From contig JAEYXS010000057.1 of NCBI GenBank assembly GCA_023431185.1, forward strand, positions 1 through 9,305: DNA of 9,305 bases. Direction: 5' to 3'. Shown piece after piece: positions 1 through 7,700 of this stretch. The notes beneath the pieces were generated by a model. The model did no database searches. It saw nothing but the letters and a program-made list of their open reading frames with translations, and was not told the DNA's origin. Origin of the DNA: Verrucomicrobiota bacterium (GTDB lineage: Bacteria; Verrucomicrobiota; Verrucomicrobiia; Limisphaerales; JAEYXS01). How positions within the stretch are numbered: position 1 is the stretch's first letter; each line of letters starts with the position of its first letter. The position numbers were made by a program, and so were the translations under genes.

Positions 1-16
1 CGCTCCACATAGGCCC

Positions 17-55
17 GCCGGTGCAACCGGCTCAGTGTATTCTGCGTATTCTGTG
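17..55. repeat. Hairpin plus 9-bp tandem phrase downstream of the methyltransferase gene
   Basis: Two structures lie in the 62-bp flank after the methyltransferase stop codon. Positions 17-22 (GCCGGT) and 26-31 (ACCGGC) form a perfect 6-bp stem with a 3-base loop. Positions 37-45 and 46-54 are two copies of a 9-bp unit, GTATTCTGC and GTATTCTGT. No T-run follows the hairpin on the minus strand, so a classical intrinsic terminator is not supported. From memory, similar 'ACAGAATACGCAGAATAC' phrases are common between genes in PVC-group and other bacteria. The structure is seen directly; membership in a dispersed family is inferred. Confidence 0.5.
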
Positions 56-62
56 GTTGAGA

Positions 63-1325
63 CTACCTAGCCAATTCAAACGCGAAGCCCTTCAGATACT
101 CCGTCTCGGGGATCGACGGGATCACCGGATGATCGGGCGATTGGCTGAACGTCCCCACGCGACGCAACACCTTGTGCGCATCGAACGCTGCCGACAGGAT
201 CACATCCATGAACAGGTTGGAATCCACATGGTGCGAGCAACAGAACGTGGCCAATGTGCCACCGGGCTTCAGCAACTTGAGCGAGCGCAGATGGATCTCT
301 TTGTAACCGCGCAAAGCGTCATCCACCGTGGAACGGCTGCGCGTGAAGGACGGCGGATCGAGGATGATCACGTCATACTTCGGCAAGAGCTTCTCGTTCG
401 GCCCGACGTGTGATTGCGCCTTGAGCCAGTCGAACACATTCGCCTCTTCGAACACGCACTTGTCCGCGACCCCGTTCGCCTTGGCGTTCGCCGTGGCGGC
501 CTTGATGGCATCGGCGCTTTGGTCGAGCGCGTGGACGTGAGCGGCACCTTCCTTCGCGGCGTGGATCGCGAAACCGCCGAGGAAGCTGAAGCAATCCAGC
601 ACATGCGCGCCCTTGCACATCTCTGCGACACGCTGGTAATTCGCCTGCTGATCGAGGTAGAGGCCGGTCTTGTGACCGCCGAGCGGGTTCGTCTTGAAGG
701 ACAGCCCGTTCAACTTCACATCGATGTCGCCCTCCACATGCCCGGCGATGACGCCATTCGCATCCGCGAGCCCCTCGAACTTGCGCGAGGCCAGTTCATT
801 GCGCTCCACGATGGCGCGCGGCGAGAAGATGCGTTGCAGCGCGGCGATGATCTCGGACTTGCGCATATCCATGCCGAGCGAGGAAGTCTGAAGCACGAGC
901 ACGTCCTCATACTTGTCCACGATGAGACCGCTGAGGAAATCGCTCTCCGCATTTACCACGCGGAAGGACGTCGCCTTCGGCATGTGCTTCTGGCGGATGG
1001 CCAGCGCCGCGCGGATGCGCCGCTCGAAGAAGGCGAGGTTGATCTCCTCGCGGTCATGCGAGAGCAGGCGCACGTTGATCTTGGACTTGGGATTGTAAAA
1101 GCCCACGCCGATGAACCGCTGACGATGATCCTTCACCTGCACGACTTCACCGGGCTCCGCCGGCTTCGTCAGACGAAGAATGGAAGCGTGGTAAACCCAC
1201 GGATGACCCGCGAGCAAGCGATCCGCTTCGCCGGGTCGGAGCAGGACGACGGGTAAGGTATCCTCTGCAATCTTAGGGATGGAGGACGCCACGGCACGGG
1301 GATTGGAAGAAGGCTTCGTAGACAT
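63..1325 (-). CDS. rlmI: Class I SAM-dependent rRNA (cytosine-5) methyltransferase, RlmI type
   Basis: The 420-residue product matches the RlmI/YccW family, whose E. coli member makes m5C1962 in 23S rRNA in the cytoplasm. An N-terminal PUA RNA-binding domain covers about residues 25-100 (GHPWVY at 40-45). The central part has the family signature HKTGLYLDQQ (218-227). The Rossmann methyltransferase domain follows: SAM-binding motif I VLDCFSFLGGF (242-252), motif IV DPPSF (323-327), and the cysteine motif FCCSHHV (361-367), where E. coli has FSCSGLM. The end segment HPVIPSIPETEYLKG (399-413) is also typical. Length is close to the usual 390-400, with an extra unstructured start of about 20 residues. 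The ATG at 1323-1325 is the first good in-frame start; no clear Shine-Dalgarno precedes it. The gene stands alone and is divergent from the sulfatase. Family assignment is firm; the exact target base is inferred from E. coli. Confidence 0.92.
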   Translation of the reverse strand: MSTKPSSNPRAVASSIPKIAEDTLPVVLLRPGEADRLLAGHPWVYHASILRLTKPAEPGEVVQVKDHRQRFIGVGFYNPKSKINVRLLSHDREEINLAFFERRIRAALAIRQKHMPKATSFRVVNAESDFLSGLIVDKYEDVLVLQTSSLGMDMRKSEIIAALQRIFSPRAIVERNELASRKFEGLADANGVIAGHVEGDIDVKLNGLSFKTNPLGGHKTGLYLDQQANYQRVAEMCKGAHVLDCFSFLGGFAIHAAKEGAAHVHALDQSADAIKAATANAKANGVADKCVFEEANVFDWLKAQSHVGPNEKLLPKYDVIILDPPSFTRSRSTVDDALRGYKEIHLRSLKLLKPGGTLATFCCSHHVDSNLFMDVILSAAFDAHKVLRRVGTFSQSPDHPVIPSIPETEYLKGFAFELAR

Positions 1326-1537
1326 AGACAGATCAATTCAGTTCGGTTTGTTTGTAAACAGTAACGGTCGATACTCTGACATCCCCGGGGCAAAAAAGCC
1401 ACCCCGGCGAACAGAGGGCGAGGATGAAGCCATAAAGGACGGGGCAGGGGAAGGGAAATCTTTCGGATTGGGCGGTCATGGCGTGTTTGTAGGGGTGGAC
1501 ACTGCGGCGTTAATCAGTTCATACTTAGGCCTATATC
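1326..1537. promoter_or_regulatory. Divergent intergenic region between rlmI and the sulfatase gene
   Basis: These 212 bp must carry the promoters of both flanking genes, because the genes diverge. I see no confident -35/-10 pair for either one. Two inverted repeats can be read. TGTTT-GT-AAACA at 1349-1360 lies 24 bp before the methyltransferase ATG and has the shape of a small operator. CCGGGG at 1385-1390 with CCCCGG at 1402-1407 could form a 6-bp stem around an A-rich loop. Neither has independent support. Open frames crossing this gap only extend shadows of the neighbouring genes. Confidence 0.35.
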
Positions 1538-3007
1538 ATGAGCCGAATGCATTTCCTGAAGCGTTGGCCGTTGTGGCTGGTGGCAGTTGCATTGTTGCCG
1601 CTCGCGAGCACCTCACTTTCCGCTGCCGCCGCCCGGCCCAATGTCCTCTTCATCGCCATAGATGACCTGGCGAATTCCCTCGGTTGCTATGGTCATCCGT
1701 TGGTGAAGTCACCGAACATCGATCGCCTGGCCAAACGGGGCGTGCGCTTTGACCGCGCCTATTGCCAGATCCCGCTGTGCAATCCCAGCCGTGCTTCCGT
1801 CCTCACCGGCATGCGCCCGGATGCCCTCGGCGTTTATGATCTGGACCGCCATTTCCGTGCCCAAGTGCCTGATGTCATCACCTTGCCCCAGTTGTTCAGA
1901 CAGCACGGCTGGTTCACCGCTCGCGTCGGCAAGCTTTACCACTATGACGTGCCCAAAGGCATCGGCACCGATGGGCTTGATGACAAACCATCATGGGATT
2001 TGGTTGTGAATCCCAAAGGCCGTGATGTCGCAGACGAAGCGAAGATCATCAATCCTACGCCCGAGAAACCCATCAGCGCCGCTCTGAGTTGGCTCAGTGC
2101 AGATGGTGCGGACGAAGAGCAAACCGATGGGGTGATCGCCACGGAAGCGATTCGATTGCTGGAGCAGCGCCGTGATAAACCGTTCTTTCTCGGGGTTGGT
2201 TTCTTTCGCCCGCACACACCCTTCGTCGCACCCAAGAAATATTTCGAGATGTATCCGCTGGCACAGATTCAACTGCCCAAAGCGCCCGCCGATGATCGTG
2301 ACGATATTCCGCCCGCTGCCTTCGCTCACAACTGCCTCCTGCCGAACTATGGCTTGCCTGAGCAAACCTGCCGCGAGGCCTTGCAGGCCTACTACGCCTC
2401 CGTGTCATTCGTAGATGCGCAGGTCGGTCGGATGCTGGATGCTTTGGAACGTTTGAAACTGATGGATAACACCGTCATCGTGCTATGGAGCGATCACGGC
2501 TATCACTTGGGCGAGCACAACGGTGTCTGGCAAAAGCGCTGTCTCTTCGAGGAGTCTGCCCGCGCGCCGCTGATCATCTATGCTCCGGAAGCAAAGGAAA
2601 ACGGTCGGCCCAGTAAGGAGATTGTTGAATTCGTTGATATGTATCCAACCGTGGTTGATTTGGCCGGACTGACCCCGCCGCAAGGTGTCGCTGGCCGCAG
2701 CCTGCGACCTTTGCTGATGGGGTTAAAACGAGATTGGTCAGGCGCTGCCTTCACGCAAATCCTCCGCCCCGGTGAGGGTAAACCCGTGATGGGCCGCAGC
2801 ATCCGTACCGATCGCTGGCGCTATTCCGAATGGGATGAAGGCCGTGCCGGTGTCGAGCTCTACGATCACAGCCAAGACCCGCAAGAATTCGCCAATCTGG
2901 CTGAGGATCCTAAGTTCAGATCCGTCATGGATCAGCTAAGGGTTCAGTTCAAGGACCATACCCGAGGTGCCGTGCCGTCGGCACCATTTAATCCCAAACG
3001 GCTTTGA
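1538..3007 (+). CDS. Exported type I sulfatase, iduronate-2-sulfatase-like
   Basis: The 489-residue product hydrolyses sulfate esters, probably on a sulfated polysaccharide, outside the cytoplasm. A signal peptide is plain: basic start (KRW at 8-10), hydrophobic core (11-22), and an Ala-rich stretch ending near residue 32. Catalytic features of the alkaline-phosphatase fold are all present: metal ligands IDD (41-43), the formylglycine motif CNPSR (81-85, Cys81 being the modified residue), GK at 131-132, FRPHTPF (223-229), and SDHGYHLGEHNGVWQK (318-333) with metal ligands Asp319-His320 and Lys333. The order and spacing match human iduronate-2-sulfatase, hence that subgroup, but substrate cannot be read from sequence. 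Activity needs a formylglycine-generating enzyme encoded elsewhere. The start is the ATG at 1538; an in-frame ATG at 1547 is possible and would keep the signal peptide. No Shine-Dalgarno is evident. No polysaccharide-utilisation genes adjoin it. Confidence 0.93.
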   Translation: MSRMHFLKRWPLWLVAVALLPLASTSLSAAAARPNVLFIAIDDLANSLGCYGHPLVKSPNIDRLAKRGVRFDRAYCQIPLCNPSRASVLTGMRPDALGVYDLDRHFRAQVPDVITLPQLFRQHGWFTARVGKLYHYDVPKGIGTDGLDDKPSWDLVVNPKGRDVADEAKIINPTPEKPISAALSWLSADGADEEQTDGVIATEAIRLLEQRRDKPFFLGVGFFRPHTPFVAPKKYFEMYPLAQIQLPKAPADDRDDIPPAAFAHNCLLPNYGLPEQTCREALQAYYASVSFVDAQVGRMLDALERLKLMDNTVIVLWSDHGYHLGEHNGVWQKRCLFEESARAPLIIYAPEAKENGRPSKEIVEFVDMYPTVVDLAGLTPPQGVAGRSLRPLLMGLKRDWSGAAFTQILRPGEGKPVMGRSIRTDRWRYSEWDEGRAGVELYDHSQDPQEFANLAEDPKFRSVMDQLRVQFKDHTRGAVPSAPFNPKRL

Positions 3008-3030
3008 GGGGTTTGTGAGTCAAAAGGGAT

Positions 3031-3118
3031 TGGTGCCAGTGGCGGGACTCGAACCCGCACGACTTTTAAAGGTCCCGGGATTTTAAGTCCCGTGCGTCTG
3101 CCATTTCGCCACACTGGC
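3031..3118 (-). tRNA. tRNA-Leu(UAA), with encoded CCA end
   Basis: Read on the minus strand, the sequence folds into a class II tRNA. The 7-bp acceptor stem is perfect (GCCAGTG at 3112-3118 with CACTGGC at 3035-3041), followed by discriminator A (3034) and a genomically encoded CCA (3031-3033). The D arm includes GGCGAAATGGCAGACGC. The anticodon loop CTTAAAA (3081-3087) sits on a CGGGA/TCCCG stem and shows anticodon TAA at 3083-3085. A long variable arm (pairing GAC with GTC) and the T arm GCGGG-TTCGAGT-CCCGC follow. The long variable arm with a TAA anticodon fixes the identity as leucine, reading UUA and, by wobble, UUG codons. It is a solitary gene pointing toward the sulfatase gene, whose stop codon is 23 bp away. 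Confidence 0.97.
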
Positions 3119-3142
3119 GGTGTGAACTGCAACTGTTGGTGC

Positions 3143-3172
3143 AACCTACCAGAAGCCCCGCTGCGGGTGCAA
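3143..3172 (-). promoter_or_regulatory. Possible sigma-70-like promoter for tRNA-Leu
   Basis: On the minus strand, TTGCAC (3167-3172) and TAGGTT (3143-3148) are separated by 18 bp and lie 24 bp upstream of the tRNA 5' end. That geometry would start transcription about 17 bases before the mature tRNA. The -35 matches four of six consensus bases (TTGACA) and the -10 only three or so, so this is a weak suggestion based on position and spacing. Confidence 0.22.
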
Positions 3173-3255
3173 GCGACCCCTTTTCCCAAGGCTCGCACCG
3201 CTCTGGAAGATAACGGTTGCCCGCTTGGCAAGGCCGACTTTATCCTCCGGCGACC

Positions 3256-4524
3256 ATGGAATCGTTGTACGACGTCGCAATCATCGGTGGCGGTCCCTCC
3301 GGTAGCACAGCCGCCACTTTGCTTGCCCGCCAAGGGCACAAGGTCATCGTGCTGGAGCGTGAGAAATTCCCCCGTTTCCACATCGGTGAATCCCTTCTGC
3401 CACACAGCATGGAGGCATTCGAGCGTCTCGGCATCCGCGCCAAGCTCGACACCCGGTTCATTCACAAGTATGGCGCGGAGATCTCCACTGCCTGCGGCAC
3501 CAACGTCGTCAAAATCTTTTTCAAGAACGGCCTGAAACCCTGCAACGAATACGCCTACCAGGTCACTCGCTCGGAATTCGACCACTTGCTGCTCGATAAT
3601 TCGCGTGAGAACGGTGTGGAAGTGCGCGAAGAAACCTTAGTTGAGTATTTGGATTTCAGCGCGGAAGAGGTGGGGCTCACGCTCAAGGACGCGAACGGCA
3701 CGCAAAAGGTCCGTGCCCGCTATCTGCTGGATTGCAGCGGTCGCAATACCGTCGTGGGCCAGTATTTCAAACTCAAGCGCAATTACGAGACGCTCAAGAA
3801 GTTTTCTGTCTTCGCTCATTACGAGAACGTCGCCCGGGACGAAGGCAAGGAAGGCGGCTTCATCCGCATCATCCGGGCGCATGACCGCTGGTACTGGATG
3901 ATCCCGCTTACGCCCACGAAGATGAGTATTGGTTTCGTCATGGATATCGCGGATTTCAAGGCGGCGAAGCAGTCGCCTGAGGTCGCGCTGGAGGAGAGTC
4001 TCCGCGAGTATCCGACCATCTGGAACCGCATGACGAACGCCACACGCGTCACCGAGGTCCACTCGGCGAGCGATTACTCGTATCGCAACACCAGCCTCAT
4101 CGGTGATCGCTGGATGCTTGCCGGTGACGCCGCCGGGTTCATTGATCCAGTGTTCAGCACCGGCGTGTTCCTCGGCATCCGTTCAGGAGAAGAAGCCGCT
4201 GAAGCTCTCGATAAAGCGCTCAAGAATCCTTCGCAACGTGCCGCCGCTTTCGCCAGCTACGAGCGCAGTGTGAACCGTGTGATGGACCTCTACCTGCGCT
4301 TCGTGAACAACTGGTATAAGCCGCACTTCGGCGAGATCATCACGCATCCCGTGGACAAGCTCAGCATCCCCGCCACCGTGAACACCGTGCTCGCGGGCAA
4401 TCTGAGCAACAGCTTCTCCATCTGGTGGCGCATGCAGATTTTTTACTTCATCGTATTTATACAGAAATACCTGCCCGTCTGCCCACGCGTCCCATCGCAA
4501 CGCAAGCCTGTGCCTTCAGCCTAA
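3256..4524 (+). CDS. FAD-dependent oxidoreductase, flavin-dependent halogenase-like family
   Basis: The 422-residue product has the fold of flavin monooxygenases and halogenases (tryptophan halogenase family, also annotated as NAD(P)/FAD-dependent oxidoreductase). The Rossmann FAD site is VAIIGGGPSGSTAA (7-20) with acidic Glu34. HIGESLLP (42-49) is characteristic of the halogenase group. WYWMIP (212-217) fits the halogenase WxWxIP motif, and the second FAD motif is LAGDAAGFIDPVFSTG (288-303). Lys71 (HKYGAEI) lies roughly where the halogenase active-site lysine occurs; I cannot confirm the alignment. The last 35 residues contain an aromatic, hydrophobic run (IWWRMQIFYFIVFI, 389-402), perhaps a membrane contact. 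The ATG at 3256 was chosen because the fold begins directly after it; a TTG at 3217 would add 13 unconvincing residues. There are no biosynthetic neighbours or flavin reductase, so substrate is unknown and halogenation is only possible. A geranylgeranyl-reductase-like role is the main alternative. Confidence 0.85.
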   Translation: MESLYDVAIIGGGPSGSTAATLLARQGHKVIVLEREKFPRFHIGESLLPHSMEAFERLGIRAKLDTRFIHKYGAEISTACGTNVVKIFFKNGLKPCNEYAYQVTRSEFDHLLLDNSRENGVEVREETLVEYLDFSAEEVGLTLKDANGTQKVRARYLLDCSGRNTVVGQYFKLKRNYETLKKFSVFAHYENVARDEGKEGGFIRIIRAHDRWYWMIPLTPTKMSIGFVMDIADFKAAKQSPEVALEESLREYPTIWNRMTNATRVTEVHSASDYSYRNTSLIGDRWMLAGDAAGFIDPVFSTGVFLGIRSGEEAAEALDKALKNPSQRAAAFASYERSVNRVMDLYLRFVNNWYKPHFGEIITHPVDKLSIPATVNTVLAGNLSNSFSIWWRMQIFYFIVFIQKYLPVCPRVPSQRKPVPSA

Positions 4525-4533
4525 ACAATGTTG

Positions 4534-4554
4534 CTGCCGGCATCTTGCCGGCAG
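4534..4554. repeat. Perfect GC-rich hairpin after the halogenase-like gene
   Basis: CTGCCGGCA (4534-4542) and TGCCGGCAG (4546-4554) form a 9-bp perfect stem with loop TCT. It lies 10 bp after the stop of the plus-strand flavoprotein gene, inside the gap between two converging genes, so it could end or protect transcripts. No T-run follows, so it is not a standard intrinsic terminator. From memory, hairpins of this TGCCGGCA-AGA-TGCCGGCA type recur between genes in Verrucomicrobiota and neighbouring phyla, which favours a dispersed repeat. Confidence 0.6.
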
Positions 4555-4671
4555 TGAGGGGTGCTACATTTGTCACGGCTGGTTTCAATCAATCATGACC
4601 GGACTACTCTCCGCCAGGCATCGACCTGTAAGATTGAACGATAGTTGTGTAAGCAAAGAACCGCTTCATCT

Positions 4672-4711
4672 CCCTCTCCCCTCAATGGGGAGAGGGCCGG
4701 GGTGGGGGTGA
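4672..4711. repeat. Dispersed-type intergenic hairpin repeat (CCCTCTCCCC ... GGGGAGAGGG)
   Basis: CCCTCTCCCC (4672-4681) and GGGGAGAGGG (4687-4696) pair perfectly over 10 bp around the 5-base loop TCAAT, followed by a G-rich tail (GCCGGGGTGGGGGTGAG at 4695-4711). I recognise the combination of stem and GGGGTGAG tail as a widespread intergenic repeat in bacterial genomes. It lies 54 bp beyond the hrpA stop codon and could serve as a bidirectional mRNA end with the hairpin at 4534-4554. The structure is seen directly; repeat status and function are inferred. Confidence 0.65.
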
Positions 4712-4749
4712 GAAACTTGGTGGCAAACTGTTGTGAGAAATATACGAAC

Positions 4750-7700
4750 CTACCAAACCACACCCGACTGCTTCAGCAACTCCAGTTGCTGATCTATCCG
4801 CTTCGGCGAGACCGGCACCGCCGTGCCCACCTCTTGCGTGAAAAGCGATACCTTGTATTCCTCCACCAACCATCGGAAATCATCCACCAGCATCTCCGCC
4901 GCTTGCGTCGGTTGCGCCTTCGCTTGCATCCGCTTCAATACACTCACATACGGCGTCAGTAACTTCATCCGCTCCTGATCTTTAGTCGGATTCAGCGCCG
5001 CCCGCTCAGTACGCAGCAACAACGCTTTCAGATAACGTGCGAGATGCGGCACCCGCGTGTAAGCCATCCGCTCCAAAAAACGCGATGGCATCAACTCCGC
5101 CAGTTCATTCGCCAGCGGATTGCTGCTCGTCGTCGCCACCGGCTGACCCAACTGGCTCAGCGATGTCAGCTTCTTGCCCGTTTGCGCCACCCCTTTGCCC
5201 ACGCGCCCGACTTTTTCCTCCACCTTCTGCCGCTGTTGCAAGATCGGTCCGATGCGATCGATGAACTGCACACCTAGCCCTGGCAACTTCTTCCGCGCCT
5301 CTTCCACTGCCGCATTGAACTCCGCTTCCGAAAGTTTCTTCAACGACTCCTGTGGCAGAATGAAATTCTTCAAATGCTCCAGCGCCGTCTCGCGCAATTC
5401 CTCGCCCGTGCCGATGGATGCATAGAGCGCATCGTAACGAACCAGCGCGCGCAAATCCTTCTCCAGCCATGCGAGATCTTTCTGGATGGCCAGCTCCACC
5501 AATCGCTTCAGACCAGCTATGCTCGCATTCCTCGCCATATCCTCACTGCGGAATAGCCGCACATTCACGCTGCCTTCTTCGGAGGCAAGTCCCGGCCAAG
5601 CATAGAGCGGCAAGCCGGGGCCTTCACTCACGGTGATGCGTTCCGGCAATTCACCGAAGTTCCAACCGGTGATGCCAAACCTTTCCCAACGCTGCGCTGC
5701 CTTCTGCCAATCACGCGGTTCCTTCGTTGGCTCGGTCTTCACCTGCACGAGCTTCGCCCGCAGTTCTTCCAGATTTCGCCCTGAGCCGAGCAGTTTCTCG
5801 TCATTCCCCACAATCTCAATGCGCGAGCGCAGATGTGCGGGCAAGGCATCCGTCGGCCAGTCATTTGCCGTCACCTTCACTCCATAATGTTTGAAGAGGA
5901 ACGTCGCCAGATCATGCAAGAATGACGGCCCGGTCGGCTGGAACTCCTGCACGATTTCCACGATCTTTGGCGGAAAAGGCATCAGGTCACGCCGCAACGA
6001 TTTAGGCAACGCACGCAGCAACTCGGCGATCTTCTCCTCACGCAAGCCCGGCACCGCCCATTCCAGCTGTGCTGGCGATACGCTCTGTGCGATGGAGAAA
6101 GGCAACCGCACCGTCACGCCGTCATGTTCCTCACCTGGTGCATAGGCATAGGTTAGGGGAACTGGCTGGCCGCTGACCGCCACTGCGTCCGGAAACGCCT
6201 CCGAGTCATAGCTCAAGGCCTGTCCACCTGTCATCTCCGCTTCCGTGATGCACAGGGCATCTTGACTCTTGAGGTCGCGTAAGTAGCGGTTCAGCTCATG
6301 CACACTGGAGACGTTCTGGATGTGCTTCGCATAAAAATCGCACATCACATGGTCCAAGTCTGCGAAGCCGTAACGCCGCACCCGTGTCTGCCAGTTCTCG
6401 ATCTTCTGCCGCACCGCCCGGTTCTTGAGCATGAAGCCATAGATGGGTGGCAAATCTCCCGTGCTGGCATTTTTGGCCGAGGTTGTTGCCATCACGCGCA
6501 CATCGTCTCGGTCCTCTTCATTCCGCGCGCGCTGAGGCAACAGATTCTCTTCCACCAGCGCCGCTCGGATGAAAATCTTCGTGGCTTCCTGCGGGTTGAT
6601 ATTGCCGAACACTACTTTGCGCCGTTGCACCTCCAGCCCTTGCAGCGTCACGATTTCTTCCACCAGCACGCGCCCTGAACTCACGCTCCAATGTGGGTTG
6701 TGATGCGTCACCTTGCAGCAATGTGGCGCGAGCTGATAGATCCACTGCGGGTCGATGCCCGCGATAGTGCGTGCGAACAGTTGCGACGTCTCTACGATCT
6801 CGCCCGCCACGATCCACTGCGGCTGGTTGGATTTCGGTTTGGGCGCTTTGTTGTCCGGTTTTGCTCCCTTCTTGGGCCGGAACTCACCGCGTTCATAGAG
6901 TGCCGAACCAGGGAACACCGTCGTTATCCGGTTCCCCGTCGCTTTGTAATTATTTCGCTCCTCGCGATGCGCCACATGACCGATCAAGCCCGCGAGAATG
7001 GAGCGATGGATGGCGTCATATTGCGCATTGCTCTCATTCAGCTTAAGCGTGCCGAGATCCTCCAAGGCGTTGTGCAGTTGCGTGTAGAGGTCCTGCCACT
7101 CGCGCATCCGCAGGTAGGAGAGGAACTGCTGTTTGCAGAACTTCCGCCGCTGGTTCTGTGTGCGTAATTGCTCCCACTGATCATGCACCGCGTTCCAGAT
7201 GTTCAGCAGCGCGAGGAAGTCCGACTTCGGGTCGTTGAACTTCCGATGTGCCGCCATCGCCGCTTCCTTCTGATCGCTTGGCCGCTCACGCGGGTCTTGG
7301 ATGCTCAAGCCCGCCGCGATGATGAGCATCTCGCGGGTCGCATGTTCGCGCTGTGATTGTAGCAACATCCGTCCGATGGTCGGATCGACCGGCAACCGCG
7401 CCAGATCGCGTCCCAGCGGAGTGATGGCGCGCTGCTCATCCAGCGCCCCCAATTCTTGCAGGAGCGCATAGCCACTGGAGATCGCCGCCGGAGTTGGTGG
7501 CTGCACAAAAGGGAATGTCTCGATGTCGCCGAGATAGAACGCCTTCATCCGCAGGATGACTTCGGCGAGGTTCGACCGCTGGATTTCCGGCTGAGTGAAG
7601 GCGGGGCGCTCGTTGAAATCCTCCTCTGAGTAGAGGCGGATACAGATGCCATCCTGCACACGACCAGCGCGGCCTTTGCGCTGATTCGCACTGCTCTGGG

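Noticed and set aside
414..1256. Long plus-strand open frame of 280 codons opposite rlmI
   Set aside because: It is the antisense shadow of a well-supported methyltransferase gene, shows no family motif, and long antisense frames are expected in GC-rich codon-biased DNA.
3217..3255. TTG start giving a 13-residue longer flavoprotein
   Set aside because: The FAD-binding fold begins directly after the ATG at 3256, as is usual for the family, and the extra residues carry no signal.
2944..3585. Minus-strand open frame of 213 codons
   Set aside because: It runs through the tRNA-Leu gene and lies antisense to the ends of two real genes; its translation has no domain.
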